Shown here one piece after another: positions 1-10,574 of a DNA stretch of 64,000 nt. The first letter of the stretch is position 1; the number at the start of each line of letters is the position of its first letter. This DNA comes from Vibrio chagasii. Its GTDB lineage: Bacteria > Pseudomonadota > Gammaproteobacteria > Enterobacterales > Vibrionaceae. The stretch is taken from assembly GCF_002954585.1 (NCBI RefSeq), contig NZ_MSCI01000002.1, positions 125,266 through 189,265 on the forward strand, in the 5' to 3' direction. Below the pieces are notes generated by a model. The model searched no databases and was not told where the DNA came from. It saw only the letters and a list, made by a program, of their open reading frames with translations. The position numbers and the translations under genes are program-made.

Positions 1-2
1 CT

Positions 3-1388
3 GACAACTGGCTACGCAAGCACGATACCGGCTTGCGCATTCGACGCTTTGATGACGTATTTGTACAAACGGTAAAGACAGCTGGTCGCGTTGTTGCAGG
101 TCTACACCAAAGGCCTGAATACAATGCAGAACACGACAGCAATCAGCCTAAGCTTGCCTTGCATCCAGAAGATATCTGGCCTGAAGGTAAAGACATCGAA
201 ACACTGGAAGCCGAGCTTACTCCACTCTTCTCTACTAACTTCACACGAGAGCAGTGGCTGATTGGTATGCCTGATGGTAGCCAAGTTGAGGTTGCCTTTG
301 ACCAAGGTTTCGTTGAATCAGGCGATCAGCAAGAGCCGATTTGCGAGGTTGAACTCGAACTTAAATCCGGTCAAACGGATGCTCTGTTTACACTGTCTCG
401 CCAATTCTGCGAACAAGGTGGTATGCGCTTAGGTAACTTAAGCAAAGCTGCTAAGGGTTACCGACTTGCTCAAGGTTATCAAGGCGATGAAGTTACTCCT
501 TTGACCTTAGTTGATACTGACAAAACTGATACCGTTGAATCGTGTTTCATTCAATCTTTAGAGCATGCTCTCGCTCATTGGCATTATCACGAGCAAATTT
601 TCACCGAGCGTCAATCGATTGAAGCCCTTCATGAGATCAGCCATTCATTGAGCTTTATCCGCCAGACTTTCACCATTTATGGCGGCATTGTGCCAAGACG
701 TGCCAGCGCCATTTTACGCCAAGAGCTGAAATGGCTAGAGCAAGAGTTAGATTGGCTGAAAAGCTATGATCATTTTGAGGATTTACTAGAAGATAAAGGC
801 CACGTTCTGCGTAAGCTTGATGCTCGTAAGTTCTTAGTGGCAGAGCTAAAAGAGATGCAAGAGCAATTGCCAGATCGTGAAGAGTTACTGACTCTATTGA
901 GCTCTGCTCGCTACACCGGTCTTTTGCTTGATTTAAGCCGGTGGATTCTTACCCGAGGCTGGCAGCCATTCTTGGACGACAAAGCGCGTGAGCAAATGGG
1001 ACGCGGAATTGAATGGTTCTCTGTGAAGCAGCTTGACCGTACCTGGGCGGAGCTGATGGAAGCCTTTCCACCAGAGCGCGTGATGACGAGCCAAGCCTAC
1101 ATCGACCAGCAGTATCGTTTGATGCGTAACCTTTACTCTGGTGTTGGCTTTGCGAGCTTGTACGATGACGATGAGCGTAATAGCTTCCGTTTACCTTGGG
1201 CAGACATGGTGCAAGGTATTGACGATTTGCTGATGCTGCGAACCTTAGAGCCACTCACTGAAAAGTTAGAAGGTGACGAGAAGGACCAGTTAGAACGTTG
1301 GCTTGCTCGACAAGAAGTTTCGATTCTGCATGCGATGGAGCAGACTCGCCAAATCAGTGTTGAAGTTGAGCCATACTGGCAAGACTAG
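3..1388 (+). CDS. ygiF: Inorganic triphosphatase YgiF (CYTH + CHAD domains), 5' truncated by window edge
   Basis: The frame is open from base 3 and reads DNWLRKHDTGLRIRR before the first possible in-window start, a TTG at 33. That matches the interior of the CYTH domain of E. coli YgiF, so the true start lies left of the window and the TTG is not a real start. The remainder of the CYTH domain (GLHQRPEYN, FDQGFVE, EPICEVELEL, LSKAAKGYRLAQG) is followed by a CHAD-like alpha-helical domain rich in His and charged residues. The family hydrolyses inorganic triphosphate; the CHAD part is thought to bind polyphosphate. In E. coli ygiF lies directly before glnE; here a channel and a chemoreceptor gene stand between them. 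The gene ends just before a strong terminator. Confidence 0.9.
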   Translation, partial: DNWLRKHDTGLRIRRFDDVFVQTVKTAGRVVAGLHQRPEYNAEHDSNQPKLALHPEDIWPEGKDIETLEAELTPLFSTNFTREQWLIGMPDGSQVEVAFDQGFVESGDQQEPICEVELELKSGQTDALFTLSRQFCEQGGMRLGNLSKAAKGYRLAQGYQGDEVTPLTLVDTDKTDTVESCFIQSLEHALAHWHYHEQIFTERQSIEALHEISHSLSFIRQTFTIYGGIVPRRASAILRQELKWLEQELDWLKSYDHFEDLLEDKGHVLRKLDARKFLVAELKEMQEQLPDREELLTLLSSARYTGLLLDLSRWILTRGWQPFLDDKAREQMGRGIEWFSVKQLDRTWAELMEAFPPERVMTSQAYIDQQYRLMRNLYSGVGFASLYDDDERNSFRLPWADMVQGIDDLLMLRTLEPLTEKLEGDEKDQLERWLARQEVSILHAMEQTRQISVEVEPYWQD

Positions 1389-1411
1389 TCTCGACACTAA
1401 TATCCATTGTT

Positions 1412-1437
1412 AAATAGGGCTTCGGCCCTATTTTTTT
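1412..1437. terminator. Rho-independent terminator between ygiF and the K+ channel gene
   Basis: A 9-bp perfect stem AAATAGGGC / GCCCTATTT closes on a TTCG tetraloop (1421-1424) and is followed by a T run. It ends ygiF on the plus strand. The stop codon of the convergent minus-strand gene (1428-1430) lies inside the stem. Confidence 0.9.
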
Positions 1438-2177
1438 GTCTGTCGTTCAAGCGACTCGAGCCGTTCAAGTATCTGTTGTTGCTGTTCTAAAATCTTATCC
1501 AGTTTGCGTTCTTTGTTTTCTAACTGTTGGTTTTGAAGGTCGGTTGGCTCGGTAATTAGCGAGGTGATTAGACCTGAGATCATACCAAACACGCCAACCC
1601 CACAGATGATCACAATTGACGCGATTAACTGACCTGCAGTGGTTACTGGATAGTGGTCACCATAGCCAACCGTACTGATGGTGACGAAAGCCCACCATAA
1701 TGCATCATGGCCAGTCGTGATATTGGCATTAGGATCTTTGTGTTCCAATAGCAGGATCGTGCCAGCCCCGATCGTCAGTAAGATCACCAAAAGCAGAATG
1801 ATGGAAGCGAAAGTGGTTTCTTTCCTATTGCGAAACAACTCTCTGAAAATACGTTTGCTCGAACGCAGAACCAAGATGACTCGCAGAATTTGAAAAATAC
1901 GAGCGAAACGGAGCGGCTCGATCATTGGGATGCTTGCCAAGAAATCGATCCAGTGTACTTTGAGGTATTCTTTCTTATTTTGTGATCTGAATAGATCAAT
2001 CGTGAGCTGAAAAAGAAAAACACTACAGATTATAAAATCGAGGCCGATAAGGACTTGTTTCGATTCTTTATCAATCGGCGCAAACAACAAGCCAGAGATC
2101 ACAAATAACGCTAAGAAAGAGAGAATCAGTGATAATAAGCTCATCGGCTTAGGTGTGTCTTTGATACTATTTAACAT
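1428..2177 (-). CDS. Voltage-gated-type potassium channel (ion transporter family)
   Basis: A 249-residue inner-membrane protein with about six hydrophobic segments. The K+ selectivity filter TVGYGD is at about residues 169-174, between a pore helix (DALWWAFVTIS) and a last membrane helix. An S4-like segment with regularly spaced basic residues (LRFARIFQILRVILVLRSSKR) argues for a voltage-sensor fold like KvAP. The C-terminus, from about residue 210, is polar and Gln/Glu-rich (LEQQQQILERLESLERQ) and probably forms a tetramerising coiled coil. There is no RCK/TrkA-N domain, unlike E. coli Kch. The ATG at 2177 is the first start. It is divergent from the chemoreceptor gene and convergent with ygiF; physiological role not known from the sequence. 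Confidence 0.85.
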   Translation of the reverse strand: MLNSIKDTPKPMSLLSLILSFLALFVISGLLFAPIDKESKQVLIGLDFIICSVFLFQLTIDLFRSQNKKEYLKVHWIDFLASIPMIEPLRFARIFQILRVILVLRSSKRIFRELFRNRKETTFASIILLLVILLTIGAGTILLLEHKDPNANITTGHDALWWAFVTISTVGYGDHYPVTTAGQLIASIVIICGVGVFGMISGLITSLITEPTDLQNQQLENKERKLDKILEQQQQILERLESLERQTKK

Positions 2178-2273
2178 TCATACGAGGCTCAAAATAAATC
2201 GCGAACCTGAGTAAATCAGCCATCTCGCGGGTATAGAAGCCATCAATATATAAGAGTTAATGGAGAACTGACA

Positions 2274-3530
2274 ATGACTAAACTGTCATTCAAGCCGTGG
2301 GAAAGGGTAATCTCTGATATTCGTCTCGTTCCGAAAATGATCATGCTAATGGTGTTCAGTACCATCTTGATCATTTCTAAGCAGTTATGGGATGCGAGCA
2401 CGTTTTACGATTCATTGCTTGCTGCAACGAACAATGCTCAGGTTGCACAGCAGCATTACGAGACTTACCTAGTTCAAGTCGCTTGGCAGACAGGCTTGAT
2501 GATCATTGTGTTTGTGGTTCTTCTATTAGCGGCGGCTCGTGTGATGCTGCGTCAAACTCAATACCTCAGTGATGCTATCAAAACGATGGCAGACAAAAAC
2601 CTATCTGTGCCGATTCACATGGATTGTAAAGATGAGTACGGCGATGTAGCACGTGAGCTAGAAAAAACACGAGTGCAGCTACACGATATGGTGAAAGCTC
2701 AATTGGCTTCTTCTGATGAGCTATTTGCTCTAACAGAAGTGATGACCATCAGCATGTCAGAGACCAAAGAGTCTGCTCAAGAAGAGTTTAACGAGATCGA
2801 CCAACTGGCAACGGCAATGAGTGAAATGACCTCTACCGTTCAAACGGTTGCTGAACATGCACAAAGCGCTTCTTCTCTTACTGAACAAGCATCAGGCCAA
2901 GCATTGACGGGGCAGAAGTTCGTTCAGGGCTCTGTATCTAAGATGAGTGAACTCTCTTCAGATATCGCAGCATCTGCAGCAGCGGTAAACCAAGTTGAAG
3001 AGCGCGTTGATTCAATCGGTAGCGTTGTCGGTACTATCCAAGGCATTTCAGAACAAACCAACCTATTGGCACTAAACGCAGCGATTGAAGCAGCGCGTGC
3101 AGGTGAAGCTGGTCGTGGTTTTGCTGTGGTTGCTGATGAGGTTCGTAACCTTGCACAGCGCACTCAGCAAGCAACTGTCGAGATTCAAGATATGATCAGT
3201 CATCTACAAAGCAGTGCTAACTCTGCGGTAGAGCTGATGGAAAAGAGTGTTGTTGAAGCGGCTGAAGGTGTAGATCTGGTGACTAATGCTGGCTCTGAGC
3301 TTGACGGTATCGTAAGCCAAGTGAACCAAATCAATGACATGAATTTCCAGATTGCTACGGCTGCAGGCCAGCAGAGCAGCGTTGCGGAAGAGATGAGTGT
3401 TAACCTGACCAATGTTCGTGAGCTTGTTGAAGCTTCGGTTGTAGTGGTCGGTGAGCTGCTAGAAACTTCTCAAATCATGCAAAGTAATGCAGAAGAACTG
3501 GACGGTAAGATTAAGCAATTTAAGGTATAG
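2274..3530 (+). CDS. Methyl-accepting chemotaxis protein with a very short periplasmic loop
   Basis: 418 residues. Membrane segments fall at about 22-36 and 74-91, leaving only some 37 periplasmic residues, too few for a Cache or four-helix-bundle ligand domain. A HAMP linker covers about 92-145. The cytoplasmic signalling domain follows, with the conserved hairpin tip ([19 protein letters not shown]) near residues 272-290, which contacts CheA and CheW. Gln/Glu-rich heptads on both sides are likely methylation helices. There is no C-terminal CheR-docking pentapeptide. The ATG at 2274 follows a GGAGAA ribosome site. Its signal is unknown; the short loop suggests sensing through membrane state, a partner protein or the cytoplasm (inference). 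Confidence 0.9.
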   Translation: MTKLSFKPWERVISDIRLVPKMIMLMVFSTILIISKQLWDASTFYDSLLAATNNAQVAQQHYETYLVQVAWQTGLMIIVFVVLLLAAARVMLRQTQYLSDAIKTMADKNLSVPIHMDCKDEYGDVARELEKTRVQLHDMVKAQLASSDELFALTEVMTISMSETKESAQEEFNEIDQLATAMSEMTSTVQTVAEHAQSASSLTEQASGQALTGQKFVQGSVSKMSELSSDIAASAAAVNQVEERVDSIGSVVGTIQGISEQTNLLALNAAIEAARAGEAGRGFAVVADEVRNLAQRTQQATVEIQDMISHLQSSANSAVELMEKSVVEAAEGVDLVTNAGSELDGIVSQVNQINDMNFQIATAAGQQSSVAEEMSVNLTNVRELVEASVVVVGELLETSQIMQSNAEELDGKIKQFKV

Positions 3531-3603
3531 CGTTACTTGCTCAGTCCCCGTTGTTAGTGCCTGTTTTCTAGAGAGAAAGGTCTAACTCGATAAGTTAACC
3601 GAT

Positions 3604-3636
3604 AAAACGCCCACATTACTTATGTGGGCGTTTTTT
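3604..3636 (+). terminator. Rho-independent terminator after the chemoreceptor gene
   Basis: A 13-bp stem (3604-3616 with 3622-3634; AAAACGCCCACAT and its complement) has a short TACTT loop and runs into TTTTTT. Confidence 0.9.
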
Positions 3637-3648
3637 ATTAGCGTAACT

Positions 3649-3829
3649 TTGGTATAACTTATCTTATACCAATCGTAGTAAATAACTGGTCACCCTAGCT
3701 TGTTAAAAATCTCGATAACAGCGTTAGAATTTTTGAATGTAGAATAACTACTTATCGAAAAATCCAGCCTTGTTCTCAAGCTTTTTTCCTACGCTATCTC
3801 TGAACACTTACTTACTGTGATTGGTATTA
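3649..3829. repeat. MITE-like intergenic repeat with terminal inverted repeats
   Basis: The 373-bp gap before glnE holds no gene. It contains ATACCAATCGTAGTAAATAA at 3666-3685 and, inverted, TTACTTACTGTGATTGGTA at 3808-3826, about 17 of 20 positions matching. At the left end TTGGTATAA (3649-3657) and TTATACCAA (3664-3672) form a further perfect 9-bp inverted repeat. The interior has shorter inverted pieces (CTCGATAA against TTATCGA). No coding capacity. From memory, TACCAATC-ended palindromic elements are common between Vibrio genes; I have not checked copy number. Confidence 0.6.
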
Positions 3830-3903
3830 GCTATGAAAACTCGTTATTGAAAAACTGAACCGATAAATTAATTGTTCGCGCGCAGCTTATACAAGGAAGA
3901 AAC

Positions 3904-6753
3904 ATGCCATTGCCTCCTCAACTCGTCACTCATTCGCAGTCAGCTTATGAGCAATTATTAGAGCACCAAAGTGAAGCCATTAATGCTTGGCCAGAGCCGC
4001 TAATTGAAGACCTTAAACGCGTCTTAGGATTAAGCTGCTTTATTGGTGATTGCTTACAACGTGACACGACCTTATCGACGACTCTACCGGATATGTTGGA
4101 ATGTGAGGAGCGTGCAGAAGGGTATCGTGGACGATTGGCTGAGCTGCTTTCTGGTTGCACAGACGAAATGAGCGGCCAGCGAGTGCTGCGTCAATTCCGC
4201 AACCGAGAAATGACCTATATTGCATGGCGTGACTTTATGGGCTCTTGGGAGCTTGAGCAGAGCTTAAGCCATCTCTCTATGTTGGCAGAAGCGATGATCT
4301 TCGAGACCTATCAATGGCAGTACGATATTTGCTGTAAAGAATGGGGCACACCTTGTAATGAACAAGGTGAAGCACAACCGATGCTTATCATTGGCATGGG
4401 CAAACTTGGTGGTGGTGAGCTCAACTTTTCTTCTGATATCGATCTTATTTTTACCTATCCTGAAAACGGTGAAACCCAAGGAGCAAGACGCAGTATCGCT
4501 AATGCGCAGTTCTTCACCCGCTTAGGGCAACGTATTATCAAAGCACTCGATCAACAAACCTTTGATGGGTTCTGTTACCGAGTCGACATGCGCCTGCGTC
4601 CGTTTGGTGAGAGTGGTCCCTTGGTAATGAGTTACGCTGCACTAGAAGATTACTACCAAGAACAAGGGCGAGACTGGGAACGCTACGCCATGGTTAAGGC
4701 ACGCGTAATGGGCAGTGAGATGTACCCAGAATATCAAGAGCTGCGCAAGATGCTACGCCCGTTTGTATTCCGTCGTTATATCGATTTCAGCGCGATTCAA
4801 TCTCTGCGCCGCATGAAATCGATGATCAGCAGTGAAGTACGTCGTCGTGGCTTATCCAATAATATCAAGCTCGGCTCAGGCGGTATTCGTGAGGTTGAGT
4901 TCATAGCACAAGTCTTTCAACTGATTCGTGGTGGCCGTGAGCCTAGCCTACGTGGGCGAGGGCTTTTAGAGACCTTAACTGCCATTGACTCTCTGCATCT
5001 CCTAGAACCGCAAGAAGTAGCTGACCTGCGCGATGCTTACCTATTTTTACGTCGTCTAGAGAACTTGTTACAGGCGATGGCAGACAAGCAAACCCAGACA
5101 CTACCGGATGGCGAGTTTGAACAACTTCAGCTTGCGGTTGCTATGCAATTCAATGATTGGGAGAGTTTGATTACTGCAACTAGAACCCATATGGCGAATG
5201 TACATAGTGTATTCGAAGAGCTGATTGGGATTGATGAAGAGGACGCTAATCCAATCGCGAGTCACTTCAGCGAGTTGTGGGATATGGCCCACAAGCCGGA
5301 TGTTATCGAGCATGTATTGCAGCATGATATTGCTATCGCCAACCCACCAGAAGCGGCGAAGACCATCATTCAATTTAAAGCGGATATCGCTAAGAAAACT
5401 CTTGGCCCGCGTGGACGTGAAGTTCTCAATCGACTGATGCCGAAAGTCTTTCAGGCCTTGTATACCGCTAAAGACGCTGAGTTTGGCTTATCGCGTGTAC
5501 TGCATCTACTGCATAAAATCGTCACGCGTACCACTTATCTAGAGTTGCTCGATGAGCATCCTGCCGCGTTGACTCAACTTGTTCGTTTATGTACGGCGAG
5601 CCCAATGATCTCAGAACAGCTTGGACGTTACCCAATTTTGTTAGATGAACTTATCGACCCTCAACAGCTCTATAATCCAGTACCACTGGAGTCTTATAAG
5701 ACAGAATTACGTGATTACCTTGCTCGTATTCCTGAAGACGACATGGAGCAGCAGATGGAAGGCCTGCGTCAGTTTAAGCAGACTTGTATCCTGAGAATTG
5801 CCGCGGCTGATATAGCGGGTGTGCTGCCAGTTATGAAGGTGAGTGATCACCTGACTTACTTAGCGGAAGCGATTGTTGAAGCTGGCGTAAACCAAGCTTG
5901 GTTACAGGTGTCGGCTAAGTTTGGTGAGCCTATTCACCTTAAAGACCGTGAAGGTCGCGGCTTTGCGGTTGTCGGCTACGGTAAAGTGGGCGGCTGGGAG
6001 CTAGGTTACAACTCAGACCTCGATATTGTGTTTATGCACGACTGCCCGGTACACATCTATACTGATGGTAAGAAAGAGATTGATGGCCGCCAATTTTATC
6101 TTAGGTTGGCGCAGCGTATTATTCATATATTCTCGACTAGAACCGCGTCGGGGATCCTGTATGAAGTCGATACTCGCTTGCGTCCATCGGGAGCTTCGGG
6201 CTTGTTGGTTAGTCCAACCGATGCCTTTGATGAGTATCAACATAACGATGCATGGACATGGGAGCATCAAGCACTGACTCGAGCTCGTATGATCTACGGT
6301 GATGAGCAATTGGCTTCCGCATTCAATAAAACACGTCATGAGGTGTTGTGTCTGCCACGTGATGAAGCCACGTTGAAAAAAGAGGTGGTGGATATGCGAG
6401 AAAAAATGCGCGACCACCTTGGCGGAAAAAAAGCCAATCGATTCATGCTCAAACAAGACGCTGGTGGTATTACTGATGTTGAGTTTTTGGCGCAATACTT
6501 GGTGTTACGCTACAGCCACGAGAAGCCAAAACTGACACGTTGGTGTGACAATGTCAGAATCTTTGAGAGCTTGTTATCACAAGGAATCATGGATGAGCAA
6601 CAAGGCATGGCATTGACTCATGCATACACAACGCTACGCGATGAAATACATCACCGTAATCTCCTCAACCTAGACGCGGATGTGGCGATTGATAAGTTCG
6701 GAATGGAAAGAGAACATGTGGTTCAAGCATGGAAGCAGTGGATGGAAGCGTAA
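3904..6753 (+). CDS. glnE: Bifunctional glutamine synthetase adenylyltransferase / adenylyl-removing enzyme
   Basis: 949 residues, the usual length for GlnE. Two nucleotidyltransferase modules are visible. The N-terminal adenylyl-removing half has [20 protein letters not shown] at about 164-183, and the C-terminal adenylylating half has [20 protein letters not shown] at about 691-710; each carries the G-x-G and D-x-D metal-binding signature. [11 protein letters not shown] and [11 protein letters not shown] follow the respective motifs. GlnE switches glutamine synthetase off and on by AMP addition and removal under control of the PII protein GlnB. The ATG at 3904 has an AAGGAAG ribosome site. 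hldE follows 120 bp downstream. Confidence 0.97.
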   Translation: MPLPPQLVTHSQSAYEQLLEHQSEAINAWPEPLIEDLKRVLGLSCFIGDCLQRDTTLSTTLPDMLECEERAEGYRGRLAELLSGCTDEMSGQRVLRQFRNREMTYIAWRDFMGSWELEQSLSHLSMLAEAMIFETYQWQYDICCKEWGTPCNEQGEAQPMLIIGMGKLGGGELNFSSDIDLIFTYPENGETQGARRSIANAQFFTRLGQRIIKALDQQTFDGFCYRVDMRLRPFGESGPLVMSYAALEDYYQEQGRDWERYAMVKARVMGSEMYPEYQELRKMLRPFVFRRYIDFSAIQSLRRMKSMISSEVRRRGLSNNIKLGSGGIREVEFIAQVFQLIRGGREPSLRGRGLLETLTAIDSLHLLEPQEVADLRDAYLFLRRLENLLQAMADKQTQTLPDGEFEQLQLAVAMQFNDWESLITATRTHMANVHSVFEELIGIDEEDANPIASHFSELWDMAHKPDVIEHVLQHDIAIANPPEAAKTIIQFKADIAKKTLGPRGREVLNRLMPKVFQALYTAKDAEFGLSRVLHLLHKIVTRTTYLELLDEHPAALTQLVRLCTASPMISEQLGRYPILLDELIDPQQLYNPVPLESYKTELRDYLARIPEDDMEQQMEGLRQFKQTCILRIAAADIAGVLPVMKVSDHLTYLAEAIVEAGVNQAWLQVSAKFGEPIHLKDREGRGFAVVGYGKVGGWELGYNSDLDIVFMHDCPVHIYTDGKKEIDGRQFYLRLAQRIIHIFSTRTASGILYEVDTRLRPSGASGLLVSPTDAFDEYQHNDAWTWEHQALTRARMIYGDEQLASAFNKTRHEVLCLPRDEATLKKEVVDMREKMRDHLGGKKANRFMLKQDAGGITDVEFLAQYLVLRYSHEKPKLTRWCDNVRIFESLLSQGIMDEQQGMALTHAYTTLRDEIHHRNLLNLDADVAIDKFGMEREHVVQAWKQWMEA

Positions 6754-6873
6754 CTTGTCTTGCGCTTAACTATCACAGTGCCTATCGAGATAGGCTTTAC
6801 TCATTTTTCTATGGTTTAGCCACTGTAATCAGTGTGCTAGACTCTAGCCAGATTCGATTTTTGGAGCTCAACA

Positions 6874-8304
6874 ATGAAACCAATTCTACCTGACTACAGC
6901 CAATCAGGTGTTCTTATTGTCGGTGACGTCATGCTTGATCGTTACTGGTATGGTCCAACTGGCCGTATTTCACCAGAAGCACCAGTGCCTGTGGTAAAAG
7001 TAGAAAATAACGAGGAGCGCCCTGGTGGTGCTGCTAACGTAGCAATGAACATTGCTTCGCTTGGCGGTCATGCTCATGTTGTTGGTTTAACTGGTAAAGA
7101 TGAACCAGCTGAGGTGTTGAAAAATACCTTAGGTGCGCTGAAGGTTAAGTGTGATTTTGTTGAGTTAGAAGACTACCCGACCATCACCAAACTACGAGTG
7201 ATGAGCCGTGGTCAGCAGTTGATTCGTCTTGATTTTGAAGACAAATTTGAAAACACCAATCCAGAGCTTATTCTATCTCGTATGGAGCAAGCGCTGCCAA
7301 ATGTGCGCTCGGTGATCTTGTCAGATTACGCGAAGGGTGCATTAGAGCATGTACAGAGCTTCATTCAAAAAGCACGTGCAGCGAATGTCCCAGTATTCAT
7401 CGATCCAAAAGGTGCTGATTTAGAGCGCTACCGTGGTGCGACTTTACTTACGCCAAATATGGCTGAGTTCGAGCTCGTTGCTGGTAAGGTTAAGTCAGAA
7501 GAAGATCTAATCGAGAAGGGCATCGCCTTGATCGAAAAGTATGACTTTGAAGCCTTATTGGTGACTCGCAGTGAGAATGGTATGACGTTGCTTCGCAAAG
7601 GTCAGGCGCCATTCCACCTGCCAACTCAAGCGAAAGAAGTGTATGACGTGACTGGTGCTGGTGATACGGTTATTTCCGTTCTTGCTGCTTCTGTTGCTGC
7701 AGGCAAGCCATTAGATGAAGCGTGTGCATTAGCAAATGCTGCCGCAGGTGTTGTAGTTGGTAAGCTAGGCACATCAACCTTGTCGACAATTGAACTAGCG
7801 GAGGCGATTCACGGCAGCCAAGATACAGACTACGGCGTGATCTCGGAAGCGGCACTGGTTGAAGCGGTGAAGCGCGCTCGTGCCAAAGGCGAGAAAGTGG
7901 TTATGACCAATGGCTGCTTTGATATTCTGCATGCCGGCCATGTTTCTTACATGAACCACGCGGCTGAACTTGGAGATCGTTTGATCGTTGCGGTTAATAC
8001 CGACGAGTCTGTTAAGCGTTTGAAAGGTCCAGGTCGCCCTGTGAACCCTACCGATCGTCGTATGGCGGTATTGGCAGGTTTAGGTGCGGTTGATTGGGTT
8101 GTTCCTTTCTCTGAAGACACACCTCAACGTTTGATCTCTGAAGTGCTACCAAGCATTTTGGTAAAAGGTGGTGACTACAAACCTGAAGAGATCGCTGGTG
8201 GTGCGGAAGTGATTGCTGCGGGTGGTGAAGTTAAAGTACTTAACTTTGAAGATGGTTGTTCGACAACTGAAATTATTAAAGCAATCAAAGGTGGTCGAGG
8301 CTAA
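6874..8304 (+). CDS. hldE: Bifunctional heptose 7-phosphate kinase / heptose 1-phosphate adenylyltransferase
   Basis: 476 residues, matching E. coli HldE (RfaE). Residues 1 to about 318 are a PfkB-type sugar kinase ([11 protein letters not shown] near 50, VTGAGDTV near 259 with the catalytic Asp). Residues from about 344 form a nucleotidyltransferase with [15 protein letters not shown] near 346 carrying the HxGH motif. It makes ADP-D-glycero-beta-D-manno-heptose for the lipopolysaccharide inner core. The ATG at 6874 follows TTGGAGC. Position after glnE is the same as in E. coli. Confidence 0.97.
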   Translation: MKPILPDYSQSGVLIVGDVMLDRYWYGPTGRISPEAPVPVVKVENNEERPGGAANVAMNIASLGGHAHVVGLTGKDEPAEVLKNTLGALKVKCDFVELEDYPTITKLRVMSRGQQLIRLDFEDKFENTNPELILSRMEQALPNVRSVILSDYAKGALEHVQSFIQKARAANVPVFIDPKGADLERYRGATLLTPNMAEFELVAGKVKSEEDLIEKGIALIEKYDFEALLVTRSENGMTLLRKGQAPFHLPTQAKEVYDVTGAGDTVISVLAASVAAGKPLDEACALANAAAGVVVGKLGTSTLSTIELAEAIHGSQDTDYGVISEAALVEAVKRARAKGEKVVMTNGCFDILHAGHVSYMNHAAELGDRLIVAVNTDESVKRLKGPGRPVNPTDRRMAVLAGLGAVDWVVPFSEDTPQRLISEVLPSILVKGGDYKPEEIAGGAEVIAAGGEVKVLNFEDGCSTTEIIKAIKGGRG

Positions 8305-8338
8305 TTTTTAGCTCTGGCTACCCAGTTTAATGGATAAT

Positions 8339-8369
8339 AAAAATGCCGCTCAATGAGCGGCATTTTTGT
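8339..8369. terminator. Bidirectional terminator between hldE and tolC
   Basis: An 11-bp perfect stem AAATGCCGCTC / GAGCGGCATTT (8341-8351 and 8355-8365) with a 3-nt loop is flanked by A residues upstream and T residues downstream. It can end hldE on the plus strand and tolC on the minus strand. Confidence 0.85.
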
Positions 8370-8393
8370 AGCTGTAGCTAGCGTAATTTAGAA

Positions 8394-9713
8394 TTACTTG
8401 CTTGCGACTTTTAGACCTGCGTTTACATCAATGATGTCTTGCTCGCTTAGCGTACCAACGGCTTGACGTAGCTGAAGTACACTTAGGATGTAGTTGTAAC
8501 GAGCATCTGAAAGGTTCTTGTTCGCATCGTACAGACGGCGAGTTGAGTCTAGTACGTCAACGATAGTACGAGTACCTACATCGAAACCTGCTTCCGTCGC
8601 CTCTAGAGCTGATTGAGCAGAAACAACTGATTGTTCGTAAGCGCGTAGAGCACCAATTGAAGCACTGATGTTGTTGTTAAAGGCACGTACGTCTTTAACA
8701 ACGCTACGGTAAGTTGCTTCTAGATCTTCACTTGCTGCAACGTAGTTGTATTCAGCCTGTTTAGTCAAAGAAGTTGTGCTACCACCCGAGTATAGCGGTA
8801 CAACTAAGTTCAAACCAATATTCAGGTTATCAGCATCGTAATCTAGAGCGCTGGTCGAGCTGTTAGTTTGTTCTCCAAGTCCATAGTTGCCATCTAATGT
8901 TAGGCTTGGTAGGTGACCAGAGCTTGCTAGAGATATGTTGTCTTTTGCTACGTCTTGAGAGATACGTGCAGCTAGTAGGCTAAGGTTCTTTTGCTCAGCC
9001 TGTTCAACAAGCGCTGCCGCTGATTCTGAGGACTTGCTTGCAGAGAAGCGGTCAGTATCTAGGATGCTCAGCTCTGAGTGCTCTTGGCCTGTGATTTCAC
9101 GTAAACCTTCGTAGCTGTTAGTCAGTGTGTTCTCTGCCAATACTTCATCTGCTAAAACGCCATCGTACTGAGCTTGCGCATCATGTACATCGGTAATTGC
9201 AGAAAGACCTACTTCAAAGCGCTGCTTAGTTTGCTCAAGCTGACGAGCAACGGCTGCTTTTTCTGCACGAACAAACTCTAGGTTGTCTTGAGCTCGAAGT
9301 ACGTCGAAGTAAGCTGTCGCTGTTCTTAGAATTAACGCTTGTTGTTCTGCCGCGTATGCTGAATCAGCCTGGCGAGCCGACTTCTCTGCGGTATCTAGAG
9401 TGATCCATGAAGAGCGTTGGTATAGCTCTTGGCTAAACCCAATGCCAACATTCCATTGATTGTTGTCATTGCTTTCATCATTTTTGTCACCACGGTTGAT
9501 ATCGTAATTTGCATTTAGATTAATTTGCGGTAACAAAGAGCTACGGCTTGACGTTACTGCTTCAAAAGCGGCATCGCGCTGCGCTGCTGAACGAAGAAGC
9601 TGTGGGTCGTTCTGTTTTGCTTGGTCATAAACTTCAGCTAGCGTGTCAGCGAAAGCCGATGAACTCAGGCTACCAATTGCTGCACTGATAAATAGTGGAA
9701 GCAGTTTTTTCAT
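8394..9713 (-). CDS. tolC: Outer membrane channel TolC
   Basis: 439 residues. A signal peptide (MKKLLPLFISAAIGSLSSSAFA) is followed by the two structural repeats of the outer-membrane efflux family; the alpha-helical stretches are rich in Ala and Gln, and the second repeat ends with TRTIVDVLDSTRRLYDANKN and YNYILSVLQLRQAVG. TolC trimers form the outer-membrane duct for RND and ABC efflux pumps and type I secretion. The ATG at 9713 has AGGAAA close upstream. It is monocistronic and divergent from nudF, as in E. coli. Confidence 0.96.
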   Translation of the reverse strand: MKKLLPLFISAAIGSLSSSAFADTLAEVYDQAKQNDPQLLRSAAQRDAAFEAVTSSRSSLLPQINLNANYDINRGDKNDESNDNNQWNVGIGFSQELYQRSSWITLDTAEKSARQADSAYAAEQQALILRTATAYFDVLRAQDNLEFVRAEKAAVARQLEQTKQRFEVGLSAITDVHDAQAQYDGVLADEVLAENTLTNSYEGLREITGQEHSELSILDTDRFSASKSSESAAALVEQAEQKNLSLLAARISQDVAKDNISLASSGHLPSLTLDGNYGLGEQTNSSTSALDYDADNLNIGLNLVVPLYSGGSTTSLTKQAEYNYVAASEDLEATYRSVVKDVRAFNNNISASIGALRAYEQSVVSAQSALEATEAGFDVGTRTIVDVLDSTRRLYDANKNLSDARYNYILSVLQLRQAVGTLSEQDIIDVNAGLKVASK

Positions 9714-9891
9714 TTTCCTATTCCTGCCTTTAATAGAATTTTCTTTAAAAGAGTTTAACCCAGTTTGGTGGTAATTTACTCGAAACTTTGCACTTTTTTA
9801 CATTTAACTGTCCACTTGTGCAATATTTTATTTTTAAAACTTAACTTTAATTGTAAGTTTTATATAAAAAGTTGAACCTTATCCTTGGTAG

Positions 9892-9919
9892 TTAACTCGG
9901 ACAATGAGTAAACTATAAA
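9892..9919 (+). promoter_or_regulatory. Candidate sigma-70 promoter for the nudF operon
   Basis: TTAACT at 9892-9897 and TATAAA at 9914-9919 are 16 bp apart and lie 22 bp before the nudF ATG at 9941. The rest of the 215-bp tolC-nudF gap is very AT-rich, and no other site is clear. Confidence 0.4.
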
Positions 9920-9940
9920 GATCACTTAGTGAGGTACCAA

Positions 9941-10570
9941 ATGCAACAGTCTGACAATCAACGACATGAGTTTACTCCGCAAGATGTGGAAATAGTCTCA
10001 AAAGAGACGCTGTTTCGTGGTTTTTTTAAAATGGTTAAGTACACATTTAAGCATAAGCTGTTTGAGGGAGGTTGGAGCCAACCAATTGAGCGTGAAATGT
10101 TTGAACGTGGTCATGCTGCCGCTTTGTTACCTTATGATCCCGTGCGTGACGAAGTCGTGATCGTCGAACAGATCCGTGTTGGTGCTCTCGAGCATGAGCA
10201 TCCGTGGCAATACGAAATTGTTGCCGGGATTATTGATACCGATGAATCACCACAAGATGTGGCTCGTCGTGAAGCGATGGAAGAAGCAGGAGTCGAAGTC
10301 GGATCTGTGCTGCCTATCACTTCGTATTACCCTTCATCAGGCGGCTGTTCAGAGAGGCTTGATGTTTTTGTTGGTTGTGTCGATGCCACGACAGCCAAAG
10401 GGGTACACGGGTTGGATTACGAAGGTGAAGATATTCGTGTACAAGTGATGAGTCGTGAAGCGGCTTATCAACTGGTTAAAGATGGTATGTTTGAAAATGG
10501 GGCCACAATCATTGCGCTGCAGTGGCTACAATTGAACTACCAAGAATTACAGTCAGAGTGGGTAGCTTAA
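9941..10570 (+). CDS. nudF: ADP-ribose pyrophosphatase (Nudix hydrolase)
   Basis: 209 residues from the ATG at 9941. The frame is open from a GTG at 9929, but GAGG at 9931-9934 sits 6 nt before the ATG, so the ATG is preferred. A full Nudix box (G-x5-E-x7-REAMEEAGVEVG) begins near residue 96, with the Mg2+-binding REAMEEAG core, followed by SYYPSSGGCSERL, typical of the ADP-sugar diphosphatase subfamily. It hydrolyses ADP-ribose to AMP and ribose 5-phosphate. It heads the nudF-yqiB-cpdA-yqiA-parE order known from E. coli. Confidence 0.95.
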   Translation: MQQSDNQRHEFTPQDVEIVSKETLFRGFFKMVKYTFKHKLFEGGWSQPIEREMFERGHAAALLPYDPVRDEVVIVEQIRVGALEHEHPWQYEIVAGIIDTDESPQDVARREAMEEAGVEVGSVLPITSYYPSSGGCSERLDVFVGCVDATTAKGVHGLDYEGEDIRVQVMSREAAYQLVKDGMFENGATIIALQWLQLNYQELQSEWVA

Positions 10571-10574
10571 CGTT

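Noticed and set aside
6013-6495. A 160-codon minus-strand frame inside glnE
   Set aside because: Antisense to a conserved full-length glnE; no recognisable protein features.
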